64,000 nt of DNA from Undaria pinnatifida (lineage: Eukaryota; Sar; Phaeophyceae; Laminariales; Alariaceae). The stretch spans positions 14,950,223 through 15,014,222 of the forward strand of contig JABAKD010000008.1 of assembly GCA_012845835.1 (NCBI GenBank), in the 5' to 3' direction. How positions within the stretch are numbered: the stretch's first letter is position 1; each line of letters begins with the position of its first letter. The position numbers and the translations under genes are program-made. The notes below the pieces were generated by a model, which did no database searches, was not told where the DNA came from, and saw only the letters and a program-made list of their open reading frames with translations. This document shows, piece after piece, positions 45,717 to 56,200 of this stretch.

Positions 45717-46379
45717 GTGGAGTTGACAAGCCCCAACCCCGTTGGAGATAGCGGTATCTACCTCCTACGGACCCGCGGGCTGCGCGCTCCCCCCTCGCCG
45801 ATCCCAGGAGTCGGTTCGGGTGGACTCGCGCCCCTCGCCAAAAGCACTGTCTTGGGTGGGCTCGTGCCCCACACCGAAAACACTGCTTTGGGTGGACTCG
45901 AACCCCTCGCTGAAAGCACTGCCTTGGGTGGGCTCGTGCCCCGCACTGAACATGCTGCCTTGGGTGGGCTCCCTCTCACCTCTACCGCGTTTCACGATTT
46001 TCGCACACACGAGCCACGTATAAGGATTGACGGCCTTTCTGTTTCCCCGGGGAGATTCGTCGCTCGTGTTTCTGCCTCCGTCGCCACTACCGAAGGCTAT
46101 ACCGGCCGCGGGTCGATTTCACCTGCCGCCGACACTGTTTTCGCTTCGGTTTTTGCCATATCCATCGAGGGCGGCACGGGCTCCGCAGAAGCCCTGGCTG
46201 CAGCGACGCCCATCGCACAGCCGACTTATCTATCCCGGAGTTCTTTACAGGAGACGGCCCCCGCCACGACCACCGGTTCGACTGTGTCCGTCTCCGCCAT
46301 GCTTGGCACTCCAGCCCCTCCGTCGTCGACGACGCGCCGACGAACAGCGACAACAACGGGTAATGCACCCCCGCTGTAG
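45717..46379 (+). pseudogene. RNase H-integrase linker with 12-residue repeats
   Basis: The 220-codon open frame holds GIYLLRTRGLRAPPSPIPG, then four 12-residue repeats of the form GGL(V/A/E)P...(S/N/H)(T/A)(A/V)L, then a Ser/Thr/Ala-rich tail. Its position between RNase H and integrase makes it a linker of the polyprotein. No catalytic motif is visible. The frame ends at a TAG, and the integrase upstream region continues in another frame near 46620. Confidence 0.55.
45830..45980 (+). repeat. 36-bp minisatellite
   Basis: Four to five copies of a TTGGGTGG(G/A)CTCG-n-CCCC-n-ACTG unit of 36 bp keep the reading frame. Related motifs, spaced further apart, occur in element B at 18.3-18.9 kb. Confidence 0.8.
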
Positions 46380-46639
46380 AATATGGATTCGGGCTTGGCG
46401 GGGCCCCTCGGCCATCTTGCGGACCAAGTACAACCCCGTCGTGAGTTCCACGGCCACAGCCGACCCCGTCGCCGCCGCGACCCCTGCTCTTGTCGACTCG
46501 CCGGTCCGCAGCGTGCCACTACCGTCCGACCGCGACCACGCAGAGCCTATATGGGAACTCCTCTCTTACGGCTCACGCCTTCTCCTGGTGGCACGCCGAC
46601 CACATATACAAGGTCGGACGCCCTCGGCAACGCTGCTGA

Positions 46640-46811
46640 ATTGCGTTTCGCTGATTCCATCGCGCGGTATTCACATGACGATTGGAAGCGAGAGCAGCAC
46701 GCTGAGCCGACGTGGCACGCCATGATGCGTTACGTTTCTATCGGCCGGCCATCGGTCCTGCCGCCCGACGTTGGCGTGCTACCTCTCGCACAAGCGTCCC
46801 TCCCTCTCAGA
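46640..46811 (+). pseudogene. Segment upstream of integrase, other frame
   Basis: One frame reads LRFADSIARYSHDDWKREQH then PTWHAMMRYVSIGRPSVLP, the helical segment that commonly precedes the zinc-binding domain in this kind of polyprotein. A shift near 46800-46860 separates it from the integrase frame. Confidence 0.5.
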
Positions 46812-48748
46812 CCAAGGAGTTGGCGGGTAAGGGTCGACGACATACAACCAACGACGACATCGTCCTACTCGTCCGTAACCCGACACTGCCGCCAACAAGC
46901 TCTGACAAACCGAACTCTGTGGGGCGAGCTGCTTGCTTGCTAAATGACGAGCCAGTTCGCATCTACGTTCCCCTGCTCATGCGCCCTTGGATCATGCAAG
47001 CTTGCCACTCGACGGCCTCCTGCCACCTTGGCACCACGCGCACGTTGCGCATGCTGGAGCGTTTTCATTGGTGGATTGGCATGAGTGTGTGCACCCGGTG
47101 GTGGCTCCGCCACTGCTTGAAGTGCCAAGCGCGGAAAACCTCACGGCTGGCTGTCCGCTGGCCCATCATCACAATGCCTCTGCCGGAAGGTCCAGGTATC
47201 GCCGTCAGTGTTGACTTCTTTGGCCCCTTTCCGGCCACACCACGAGGCAACACCTACATCCTGCTGTTCACCGATCGCTTCAGTCGTCAGGCCGACATGT
47301 TCCCCGTCACTGCCGCTGAGTTCACCGCGGAAGGTACAGCCAATATCCTGGTGAACCAATACATCCCCTTGTGGGGGTGCCCGCGCACCATACTCTCGGA
47401 CAACGGACTGCAGTTCTGCTCCAAGCTTTCACAAGCTGTATATCAGCTGTTAGGTGTACACAAGCTTGCTACAAGCTCCTATCATCTCAACTGTAACGGG
47501 GGCGTTGAGCGGGTAACTCACACTATGGCACAAATGCTGGCTATGGTCGTCAACGAGCGACAAGACGACTGGGAGTTGCATCTGCCCCACGTTGAATTCG
47601 CTTACAACAACTCTGTCAGCGCGGCGACGGGTTTGGCGCTCAACGAGCTCCACATGGGCAGACTCCCACGGCTCCCCCTGACGATTTTCGACCGCAAAGG
47701 TGTCGTGGGACACCAGAGTCTGGCCCGTGACCACCTGGCCTATTGCGATTTGGCCACCGACCGGCAAAAGCTCGCGACCGACATTGTCCGCGCACACCAC
47801 GCCCTCACCGTTTCCCGTGTTAACCGCAGAAACTCCGCCCTCGCCGACGCGCTGCGTCCAGCACCTAACTTCACTGTGGGTGGTTGGGCGTGGGTATACA
47901 ATTCTGCCTCTACCATCCGCCAGGGTGTGAAGGCGAATACCGACGCCAAGGTACTCAAGGACAAACTCGCACTTAACTGGACGGGCCCATACAAGGTCCT
48001 GGGCGTCGGTCCCTGCTCCGCCGCCGAGACCCCGGACGGCTCGCCGCTCGGGAGCAACCTCCTTTATTTGGATCTCCCTTCCGACCTGCCTGGTTCGGAC
48101 GCTCGTCGGCGTGTGGCCATCGAGCGCTGCAAACCCTGTGCCAACCCCCACGACAGCGGGGACATGCCCAAATACCTATCGGCGGGGCTGACACAGTATG
48201 TGCTCAACAAATTTTCCAAGAAGTCCCCGCCGTACCACGTCACTCAAGACGACGTTTCGACTCCCCTCCAGCGGCTGGAGGTGGAACAGATCACTGGTCA
48301 TCAGTCGGTACGGGGGCGAGGTGGCGTCATCGCGGTGCTATACAAGACGCATTGGGCAGGACTCTCCGAACCGTCCTGGGAGCGGGAAATGGACCTTCAC
48401 CTCTCCCGCTCCCACATCTTGCGTAATTGGGCCGGAACCTCGGACCAGCACCGCCAAACCAACCGCTTTTACCGCCGAATGCGGATCGGGGCGGCACAGC
48501 GTGAGCTCTCCCGCAACAACGGGGAACGTTTCCTAGCACCGGGCTACGCCTGTGTTCCCCGCACCGATTGGCTCCGTCGCTACCACGACACCGTACTTCC
48601 TAAGGGAGCCCACTTTTGGTACAAGGGAGACGATGGTTTATGGTGGCTAGGAAAAATCAGCGCGAGCACTACCGAGGACAAGGTATACCTGGTCCGCTTT
48701 CTGGACGACCAGGGACCGATTAAAGTCCCTCTTCCCCCGGCGCGCTAG
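46712..48748 (+). CDS. Ty3/gypsy integrase with chromodomain and Tudor-like C terminus
   Basis: This is a 678-codon open frame. Residues about 99-145 form the H2C2 zinc-binding domain (CHSTASCHLG ... CLKCQARK). The catalytic core keeps D168 (VSVDFFGPFP), D230 (ILSDNGLQF) and E266 (NGGVER), giving DD35E spacing, so the integrase looks catalytically intact. A gypsy-type C-terminal domain follows (LNWTGPYKVLGVGP). A chromodomain lies at about 520-575 (LEVEQITGHQSVRGRGG, VLYKTHWAGL, SWERE, ILRNW). Residues about 630-678 (FWYKGDDGLWWLGKI, VYLVRFLDD) resemble a Tudor/agenet-like barrel. The ATG at 46712 probably lies inside the original polyprotein. The frame stays open for 39 codons after the TAG at 48746, so that stop may be a mutation. 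Chromodomains direct such elements to histone-marked chromatin. Confidence 0.93.
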   Translation: MARHDALRFYRPAIGPAARRWRATSRTSVPPSQTKELAGKGRRHTTNDDIVLLVRNPTLPPTSSDKPNSVGRAACLLNDEPVRIYVPLLMRPWIMQACHSTASCHLGTTRTLRMLERFHWWIGMSVCTRWWLRHCLKCQARKTSRLAVRWPIITMPLPEGPGIAVSVDFFGPFPATPRGNTYILLFTDRFSRQADMFPVTAAEFTAEGTANILVNQYIPLWGCPRTILSDNGLQFCSKLSQAVYQLLGVHKLATSSYHLNCNGGVERVTHTMAQMLAMVVNERQDDWELHLPHVEFAYNNSVSAATGLALNELHMGRLPRLPLTIFDRKGVVGHQSLARDHLAYCDLATDRQKLATDIVRAHHALTVSRVNRRNSALADALRPAPNFTVGGWAWVYNSASTIRQGVKANTDAKVLKDKLALNWTGPYKVLGVGPCSAAETPDGSPLGSNLLYLDLPSDLPGSDARRRVAIERCKPCANPHDSGDMPKYLSAGLTQYVLNKFSKKSPPYHVTQDDVSTPLQRLEVEQITGHQSVRGRGGVIAVLYKTHWAGLSEPSWEREMDLHLSRSHILRNWAGTSDQHRQTNRFYRRMRIGAAQRELSRNNGERFLAPGYACVPRTDWLRRYHDTVLPKGAHFWYKGDDGLWWLGKISASTTEDKVYLVRFLDDQGPIKVPLPPAR

Positions 48749-48868
48749 ACGACTTCAACGGGAGCCGTACGAGGCTCTTGGTGCTTGAAAGTTCACATCG
48801 CCAGTGCGTTTCCTCGGGGAATCCAACGTAACGTAGACGAATCTCGAGGCGCGGCCGTGGCCAGTTGA
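48749..48868 (+). pseudogene. Open extension after the integrase TAG
   Basis: In the same frame, 39 sense codons (TTSTGAVRGSWCLKVHIAS ...) run to a TGA at 48866-48868. The protein-like composition suggests that the original chain ended here and that TAG at 48746-48748 replaced a sense codon such as TAC. Confidence 0.5.
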
Positions 48869-49727
48869 CTTCCAAGACACCACCGCTCCTCGATAGTTCT
48901 TAATTTTTTTTTAGTTATGAGTTTTGCGTCTTCGTCTTTGGGTTGTTCGTAGTGTCCTGAGGGTCTTTGTCGAGTTTTGGGGCGGTCATTTCCAGTTTGT
49001 TTTCTGTCCTGCCGAACCCCCTGCTCAGTGCCGGGTCAGGGTTCGGGTGAAACGCCGCTATCTGAGGCGCAGGGCTGTCGCCGTTTTGTCGTTGTTCAAT
49101 TTCGCCCTGCCGACGCCCTCCTCAGCCCAGAGCCGGGGGGCGACCAGTGTACGGGTCTGTGTGTCTTCTTTTATGTTTTGTGTGTTGTGTTTGTTCTGCT
49201 TTGATTTTTTTTTGTCGTCTAAACACTTCCTCCCCTAGCGGGGCAGTATGTGTTGACAACTTCCATCCCGGGTATTCGTCGTTTCCTCGTCTAACCCCCC
49301 GCCTTGCCGATGGCCCGCGGGAGGTTTTTCGCATGACTTCTCCCTTGTGTTAGCGCCTGTGTTCCCCTCCATATCGACGAGGGCTCGCCTCGCCATAGTA
49401 TGTTTTCTGTGGTTGGTTTACCGCAGAGCCTTTCCTGCCCCCCCCGCCACACCGGCGGCATGCGGCAGGTTCTAGGGCCTTTTCTGCCCCCCCCGCCACC
49501 CCGGCGGCATGCGGCAGGTTTTTGATGGGTGAGTATTGCCTTGCTGTAGGGTCTGCTTTTCTTTCTACTGCTTTTCTTCGCGTGTTCCTGGCTCCATAGC
49601 CAGACGGTTAGAGGTGTGGGAGTGGGGTTTGAGGAGCCGCATCTTCGACTCATGGTCTAGTTCGTAGAACCGGAGTTTCCACGAATCTCCCATATTTCTG
49701 CATATGCGACTCATCAGGGTGGGCTAG
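48869..49727 (+). other. 3' untranslated region of element C
   Basis: T-rich, non-coding sequence contains a duplicated TTTTCTGCCCCCCCCGCCAC-CCGGCGGCATGCGGCAGGTT block (about 49435-49520). It includes AGCCGCATCTTCGA (49635-49648), shared with element B, and ends in CAGGGTGGGCTAG next to the LTR, the probable polypurine tract. Confidence 0.65.
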
Positions 49728-49997
49728 TGTTAATATACGGCCTCGAAAGGCCTGTAGGTATCCGAATTTGAGATCATTTGGATGGGTTTCGTATGATAAG
49801 GTTGGCGCTTTATATTCGGGGAAGTTAGGAATTAGATCGGAGGCACGCGCCTCCGATCTCAGAAGCTATCCCGGGCTCTGGTGGAAACGAATAAAGCTAC
49901 ATTTTTACGAAGGAACGAAAGTGAGTACTCTCCGAAGACCTGCTCAATTGGCAGACCTGCACGGGGCAATCTGTGTCTCCCACCCTCTAATTTCACA
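49728..49997 (+). repeat. Element C 3' LTR
   Basis: The 270-bp LTR begins TGTTAATATACGG and ends CTCTAATTTCACA. It is followed by the second TTAT target copy at 49998-50001. Confidence 0.93.
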
Positions 49998-50001
49998 TTA
50001 T

Positions 50002-50473
50002 ACTGCAGTTGTGGTAGAATTTTCCACCTAATAACGAACGGATTTCATCTCCCATCTTTCAGTGCTCGCGGCGCACATCATGCCGTCCCAGTCCTTTTCC
50101 GGATTCAGCTAAGGTCTTGGCTACTACCTTTCTTTGTCAATTGAGTTATCCTTACATATAGACTATTGTGTTTCGTTCTCGTTTTTTTTGTTTTTTTCAA
50201 CCGCGGTTTTCTTGCCATTTTCTTCCCGTCTATTTTTTGCCTACTGGTATCCCCCACACCACAGTTCTCCCTGCTATACACAACTTCCTTGTTTGCGTTT
50301 TGTCTCGTCTTTTCAACTCCACTGTGCAGTGCACCAACACCTGCATTCACATATTCTTGTGTACTCAGCCCTACAGGTTCTTGGCATGCCATACACAGCC
50401 GGATGACTATGTGAACCTGTGTAGTTTAAAAAGCGTAATTTTCCGCTTTTTTGTGTTTTTTACGTGTAACACT
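50002..50473 (+). repeat. Repeat R3, copy 1
   Basis: CTGCAGTTG, TCATGCCGTCCCA, TTCCGGATTCAGCTAAGGTC, TCAACCGCGGTTTTCTT and CAACTCCACT(G/A)TGCAGTGCACC are shared, in order, with 52679-53040. It forms the right flank of the element C insertion. Confidence 0.8.
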
Positions 50474-52690
50474 GTTCCACGCAGCTAGCTTGTAAACTTG
50501 GATTTGAACCATTCAATCAGCCATACTCACAGAGAACGTTTTTCACATTATTTAAATATAAAACCATGTTTTCTTTTGCGTTTTGTAGCTGCCCTACAGC
50601 AACAGCTACACTGCTTTTGTACTGCTGTCGTAGTGCCGCTGCTGCTGCTGCTAGTGTTGCTGCTGCTGGTGATGATGACTACTGCGTTCGTTTCTTGAAA
50701 TCAAAAATCAGTTTTCTGTGGTCATGACCTCGCCGAGCCAGTGCCAGCGCCTGTGTGCTCTTCCTCCTGCCCGATGGCGGCTGCTGTAGACACTACTGCT
50801 GCTGTGCCGCTATTCCTTACTAGGCTATCGCCCACCTGTGCGCCCGCCGCCGCCGCTACTGTTAACTGCTGTGTGTTGCTGCTGTTGGTTCTGGTCTCAC
50901 TCTCTTCTGCGCATGTTGCCAAAGTGCGCTGTGTTCATTATGCTCATCTATGACGTGCGTGGGTGTTCCCAAACTCTCATATTTCCCATACTGAGCCCTA
51001 CAGGTGTCTTTGCATGCCATTGCTGCGTAGATAGCCAGATGTCTCCGTGCATCTGTGTAATTTTTAGTATTTTTCCGATTTTTTTTGTGTTTTTTTTCAT
51101 AACCATGTACCTGGTACCACGCAGCATGCAAAGTTGAGTTTAAATCATTCAATCGGTCGTACTCACAGCTAGCTGACGTTTTTCACATTTGTCTTATAAA
51201 GTCATGTTTTAGTTTTGTGTAGTGCAGACGCCAGCGCCAGTGCTGGGTGTGCTTCTCGTGCTGCCGGATGGTCGCTGCTCTAGACACTACTGCTGCCGTC
51301 CCGCAACTCCTTACTCGTCTATCGCCCATCTCTGCGCCCGCATCAGCCGCTGCTGCTTCTGCTTTGTGTTGCTGCTGCTGGTGCCGCTGCTCTGACTCTC
51401 TTCTGTGCATGTTCCTAAAGTTCGCTGTGTTTGTTGTGGTGATCTATCACGTCCGTAGATGATTGTCAACTCTCATATTTCTATACTGAGGTGTACAGGT
51501 TTCTTTGTATGCCATAGCTGCGTAGATAGACATATGTCTCTGTGGATCTGTGTAGTTTTTCGTCTATTTTTCCGCTCTTTTTGTGTTCCTTTATAACTAT
51601 GCACCACGCAGCGTGCGAACATTTTACTTCAATCATTCAATCGGTCATACTCACAGCAGACGTTTTGCGCATTTATTTTATGAAATCAAGCTTTTATTTT
51701 GCGTTTTGTACCTGCGTTACAGCAACAACAGCTACACTGCTGGTGTACTGCTGTCGTAGTGCCGCTGCTGCTGCTGCTGGTGTTGCTGCTGGTGGTGGTG
51801 GTGACTTCTGCTTTTGTTTCTAAAAACAAAAATCGGCTTTGTGTGGTCATGACCTCGCCTAGCCAGTGCCAGTGCCGTGTGTGCTCCTCCTCCTACCGGA
51901 TGGCCGCTGCTGTAGACACCTCTGTTGCTGTGCCGCAATTCCTTACTGGGCTGTCACCCGTCTCTTCACCCGCCGCAGCTGCCGCTGCAACTGCTGTGTG
52001 TTGCTGCTGCTGGTGCTGGTCTCACCCGCTTCTGTGCATGTTTTCCAAGTGCGCTGTGTTCGTTGTGCTGATTTATGATATACGTGATTTTTTTCAACTC
52101 TCATTTCCCATGCTGAGCGCTATAGTTTTCTTTGCATGCCATAAGTGCGAGATAGCCAGATGTCTCTGTGGATCTGTGTAGGTTTTAGTCTTTTTTCCGC
52201 CTGTTTTGTGTTTTTGTCGTAACCATGCACCACGCAGCTTGCAAAGTTGAGTTTCAATGATTCAATCGGTCGTACTCACAGATGACGTTTTCACAATTAT
52301 TTGTTTCATTTCATAAAAAAATCAAGTTTTTTTGTGTGTAGTGTAGCTGCTGTGCAGCAGCAGCTGCTGCTGTTGCTGCTGCCGCCGGTGATGCCTCCTG
52401 TAAGTGCGTTTCTAAAAATGAAGTTTCGGCTGTCTGTGATCTTTAGCTCGCAGAGCCAATGTGTGTGCCCCCTCCCCTTTGCCAGACGGCGGCTGCTGTA
52501 GACACTACTGCTGCTGAGCCGCCATAGCTCGATGGACCGTCGTCCGCCTCTCCCCCCCCCGCAGCTGCTGTTGCTATAATAGATGAACGGGGTCTGACGT
52601 CCGGTTTAGCTTTTGTATTTTAGCGTACCTTAGTGTCAGGGTCATGGTATGACTGCTCTATTTGACGTTGTGTGTTATCCTGCAGTTGCG
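50474..52690 (+). repeat. Tandem array of CTG-rich units
   Basis: Four direct units (about 50474-51110, 51111-51596, 51597-52206 and 52207-52690) each start at AACCATGCACCACGCAGCTTGCAAAGTTGAGTTT. They run through TTCAATCGGTCGTACTCACAG, TGACGTTTTTCACAT and (GCTGCTGCT)n, then GCTGTAGACACTACTGCTGC. Lengths differ by internal deletions. The last unit is the closest relative of the one interrupted by element C. Confidence 0.82.
52675..52678 (+). other. Empty-site paralogue of the element C insertion
   Basis: TTTGACGTTGTGTGTTAT is followed directly by CCTGCAGTTG, whereas the occupied locus has TTTGACGTGTTGTGTTAT, then the element, then TTATACTGCAGTTG. Confidence 0.85.
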
Positions 52691-53040
52691 ATAGGATTTT
52701 CCATGTAAAAAAACAAACGGGATTCGTCTCCCATCCTCCAGCGCTCGCGGCAGATGTCATGCCGTCCCAATCCTTCTCCGGATTCAGCTAAGGTCTTGGC
52801 TACTACCTTTCTTTTCCAATTGAGTTTTCCTTACATATAGTCTAATACGTCTCGTCCACGTTTTTTTCGTTTTTTCAACCGCGGTTTTCTTTCCATATTT
52901 TTCTCGTCCATGTATCGCCTATCCCCCACGCCACAGTTCTCCTTACTTTACACAATTTCCTTATTCGCGTTTTGTTACGTCTTTTCAACTCCACTATGCA
53001 GTGCACCAACACCTGCTTTCACATACGCTTGTTGTGTTCG
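52691..53040 (+). repeat. Repeat R3, copy 2
   Basis: This is the direct partner of 50002-50473, slightly shorter. It follows the last CTG-rich unit just as the first copy follows the interrupted unit. Confidence 0.8.
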
Positions 53041-53274
53041 GAACGACTCCCGACAAAATCCATATTTTTTGTGGCATATATTTCACATACTATACATGTA
53101 GCACCTCAACCTCTTGGTACCGTCCAGTAACCCCTTTTGTCCTAATCAGGTAATTTTTGCGCAAATATCATGGAGGGCGGGGCCGCCGATAGGTGGCCCC
53201 GTCCGATTCTTGTATATTATAAAAAATGGCAATACACGCCAGCTGAGATCGAAGTATATTACAAAAAATGAAAA

Positions 53275-56200
53275 CACACTCCAGCTGTGAGATCGAAGAT
53301 TTCGTCGAAACTCATCTTTGCGAGCTGTGTGTGACACTCCGATCGCGCGTATTACGAGTTGTGTGTCCTCATTAAGGATATAGGTCGGCGACTCCCCTTA
53401 CAACTACAGTGTAGCTATCAGGGTCAACAAGGTGATTTTAGTCAGTCTGTGCGCGGAAACTATAAAACCCGTTTCTTAGGGGACAAAATCTGACAGCTGT
53501 GGAGGGAAACGTATCCTTCTATCAAGTGAATCCTGTAAGTCGAATAACCGGTGAGGGGGGGGGCGGAGTTTTGAAGGACGTGGGGGGCTGGTTTTGATCA
53601 AAAGCGAGCAGGGTTGGCGGGGGGGAGGGGAAAAGGCGGGGGGACGGACGGGCGGGCAATTTGTGCGTGTTAACTATAAATCCTTTCAAGGGGATAAATC
53701 TGACGGTTTTGGGAAGAATAAATAAATAAATAAAAAAAAAGTCGACCAGTTTATTATTGGGGGCGGGGGTTGGGGCGGGAGTGGGGCGTGTGGGGCAGCT
53801 CAATCTGTGCGTGGAACCTATACATTATTTTGAGGGGAGAAATGTGACGGTTTTTGAAAGAATGCATCAGTTTATCATGTATATCCTGGGGTAAGTCGTA
53901 CAATCAGTGAGTAGAGAGAGGGCGGAGTGTTCGAGGGGGTGGGGTTGGGATGGGTTGGGGGGGTTTGGGGAGGTGGGGGGTGGGGGCGGGGGAGAGGGCG
54001 GGGGGGGGGAGGGGGAGGGGGGGAGGGGGATGGGGGGAAGGGGGAGGGGGGGGAGGGGGAGGGGGGGGGGGGGGGAGGGGGGGGGGGGAGGGGGCGGGAG
54101 GGGGGGGGGGGGGGGGTGGGGGGGTCGGGGGGAGGAATGGTTTTAGATGAGGGGTTTGTTGTACGTGTGGTGCTAGGTCTAGGAGATGGTGCGGGTGGTG
54201 GGGAAGAAGGGGGCGTTTGGGGCGGGGGGGGGGGAAAGCAGCGGCATGGATGGCTCTCGAAAGATAATGAGGTGTATATATGTTACAATGCGATATAATT
54301 CATGATTAGGGGTGGATGTAAGTTGGCACGACTTACGCCGTACTTTTGCGAGGTGCTGGCTGCGCCATACTTCTGAGGTGCTGGCTCATGGATGAATGGT
54401 TATTTCATTTCTTGGATATTTGATGGGTTTTACTTGGTACGACAGCAGTTGTTCTAGTCATACGTACGTGCAATAGCATCGGTACAAAACCACAGGGAAC
54501 TGAGTACCGAGCGAGGCTGCGAACGCCAAGCAGGGGGGTGGTAGTATGTACGTTGCTGGTATTTTGGAATACAACCCACTCTTCTTGGTGAATTTCGGAG
54601 ATATTAGTTCGATTGCGTGTGTGTATGATGTGATCACTCGACAAAACGTGGTGCTGGTACGTATTCTAAAAATTAAAATATCTTCCAGCTGTGAAATCGA
54701 AGATTTCGTCGAAACTCATCTTTGCAAGCTGTGTGTGATACTCCGATCGCGCGTATTACGGGTTGTGTTTCCTCATTAAGGATATAGGTCGGCGACTCCC
54801 CTTACAACTACAGTGTAGCTATCAGGGTCAACAGGGTGATGTTAGTTAGTCTGTGTGCTGAAACTGTAAAACCTGTTTCTGAGGGGAACAAAGTCTGAAA
54901 GCTGTGGAGGAAATTATCTCCTGTTATCAAGTGAATCTTGTAAGTCGAATAACCGGTGAGGGGAGGGCGGAATTTTTAAGGACGTGGGGGCCTGATTTTG
55001 ATCAAAGGGGCGCGGGAGGGGCGGAGGGGGGGGAGAAGACGGGTGGGGCAGGTCAATTTGTGCGTGTTGACTATGAATCCTCCTTGTGGGGGAGGGGGGG
55101 GGGGGATGTGGCAGGGGAGGCGGGGGCGGCGGGGGGGGGCTTTAGGTCGCGTAGGTGTAGGGGTTTGCTCGACGCGTGGTGCTAGGTCTAGGCAATGGTG
55201 CGGGTGGTGGGGAAGGAGGGGGCGTTGGGGGCGGGGGTGGATAGGAATTGCAGCAGCGGCATGGATGGCTCTAAAACGATAACGAGGCGATATCCAGGGC
55301 GTGGAAGTTTTTATTACCCTGGAGGATTTCGATATTAGGTGGGGCGTTTAAGGCGAGGGAAAAAAAGGGGGGGAGAGAGGGGTAGGGGGGGGGTTGAGGA
55401 GGTTTAGGTCACATAAGTATTAAAATACGTTCCAGGTATGAGGTCAAGGATTTGGTCGACACTGATGTTCGCATCATCATGTGTGATCCTCCGATCGCGC
55501 GTATAAATCATATATGTAGGGGCTTGCTATACGCGCGGTGCTGGATCTAGGCGATCGTGCGGGGTGCGGGGAAAAAGGGGACGTTGGAGGGGGGAAGAGG
55601 GGATGAATGAAAGCTACGTCATGGATGCTAGAAAAATAGTGACGTCATATCAATTGCTTTGAAGTGTTTATTACTCTGGCCGATTTCGATTGAAAGTGGG
55701 GCGTTCTAACGAACTGGGCGGGGAACGAAAGGAAGGGGGGGGGGGGGGGGGGAGGCGGAGGTGAGTTGGAGCTACGGCATGGATGGCTAGATGGATAATG
55801 AGATGATATCAGCTGGCTGGTAGTGTTTACTACTCTGGAAAATTTTGATTTCAGGTGGGTCGTTTGAACAAGAGGGATCGGGGGGGGGGGGCAAGGGGGC
55901 GAGCATTTCAATATGTGAGCGGAAACTATAAACCCTTAAAGGGGACGAATCTGACAGTGGCAGCAAGAAGACACCCCTTTATATCACCCGCCTGGTAATG
56001 TTTTTTTTCTAGAAGGTTTGATGTTACATGTAGTATGCAACCCAGTTCTTAGATGTAGTAAACAACGTGTTAAAAACTTCATAATTTGTTATTGTACATG
56101 GGTCGAAATATAGAATATTTCAATCGGTAGGTACAATCATGTGGATACCATTATTTTCTGACATCGCTAAATTTAAGAAAGATATACAAATTGCCAAATA

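Larger units (their letters stand above)
40166..49997 (+). mobile_element. LTR element C: Ty3/gypsy element with chromodomain and NADAR
   Basis: The 9.8-kb element has 270-bp LTRs about 97% identical by eye, a TTAT target duplication, a PBS at 40438 and a purine-rich CAGGGTGGGCTAG before the right LTR. The coding order is gag (CCHC), NADAR domain, protease/RNase H junction, RNase H tail, integrase (DD35E), chromodomain and Tudor-like module. Reverse transcriptase is absent. All but the integrase frame are broken by shifts and stops. Young LTRs with badly broken genes suggest that the element moved as a defective passenger, or that the sequence has indel errors. Confidence 0.92.

Noticed and set aside
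46712-48748. Long minus-strand frames opposite the integrase (for example 47450-48151)
   Set aside because: They are antisense shadows of a well-supported integrase coding frame with recognisable catalytic motifs.
50485-52181. Leu/Ala/Cys-rich open frames recurring in the CTG-rich units as a secreted or membrane protein family
   Set aside because: Frames are set by CTG tracts and are interrupted or shifted between units. Similarity reflects repeat identity, not protein conservation.
27205-54210. 27.2-27.9 and 53.3-54.2 kb as terminal inverted repeats of one giant transposon spanning 26 kb
   Set aside because: The same family has at least three other copies in the window, so inverted placement is more simply explained by dispersed copies. 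No target duplication was seen.
53907-54298. Long Gly/Arg-rich open frames in the poly-G tract
   Set aside because: Homopolymer G gives open frames in every phase, with no motif or codon pattern.
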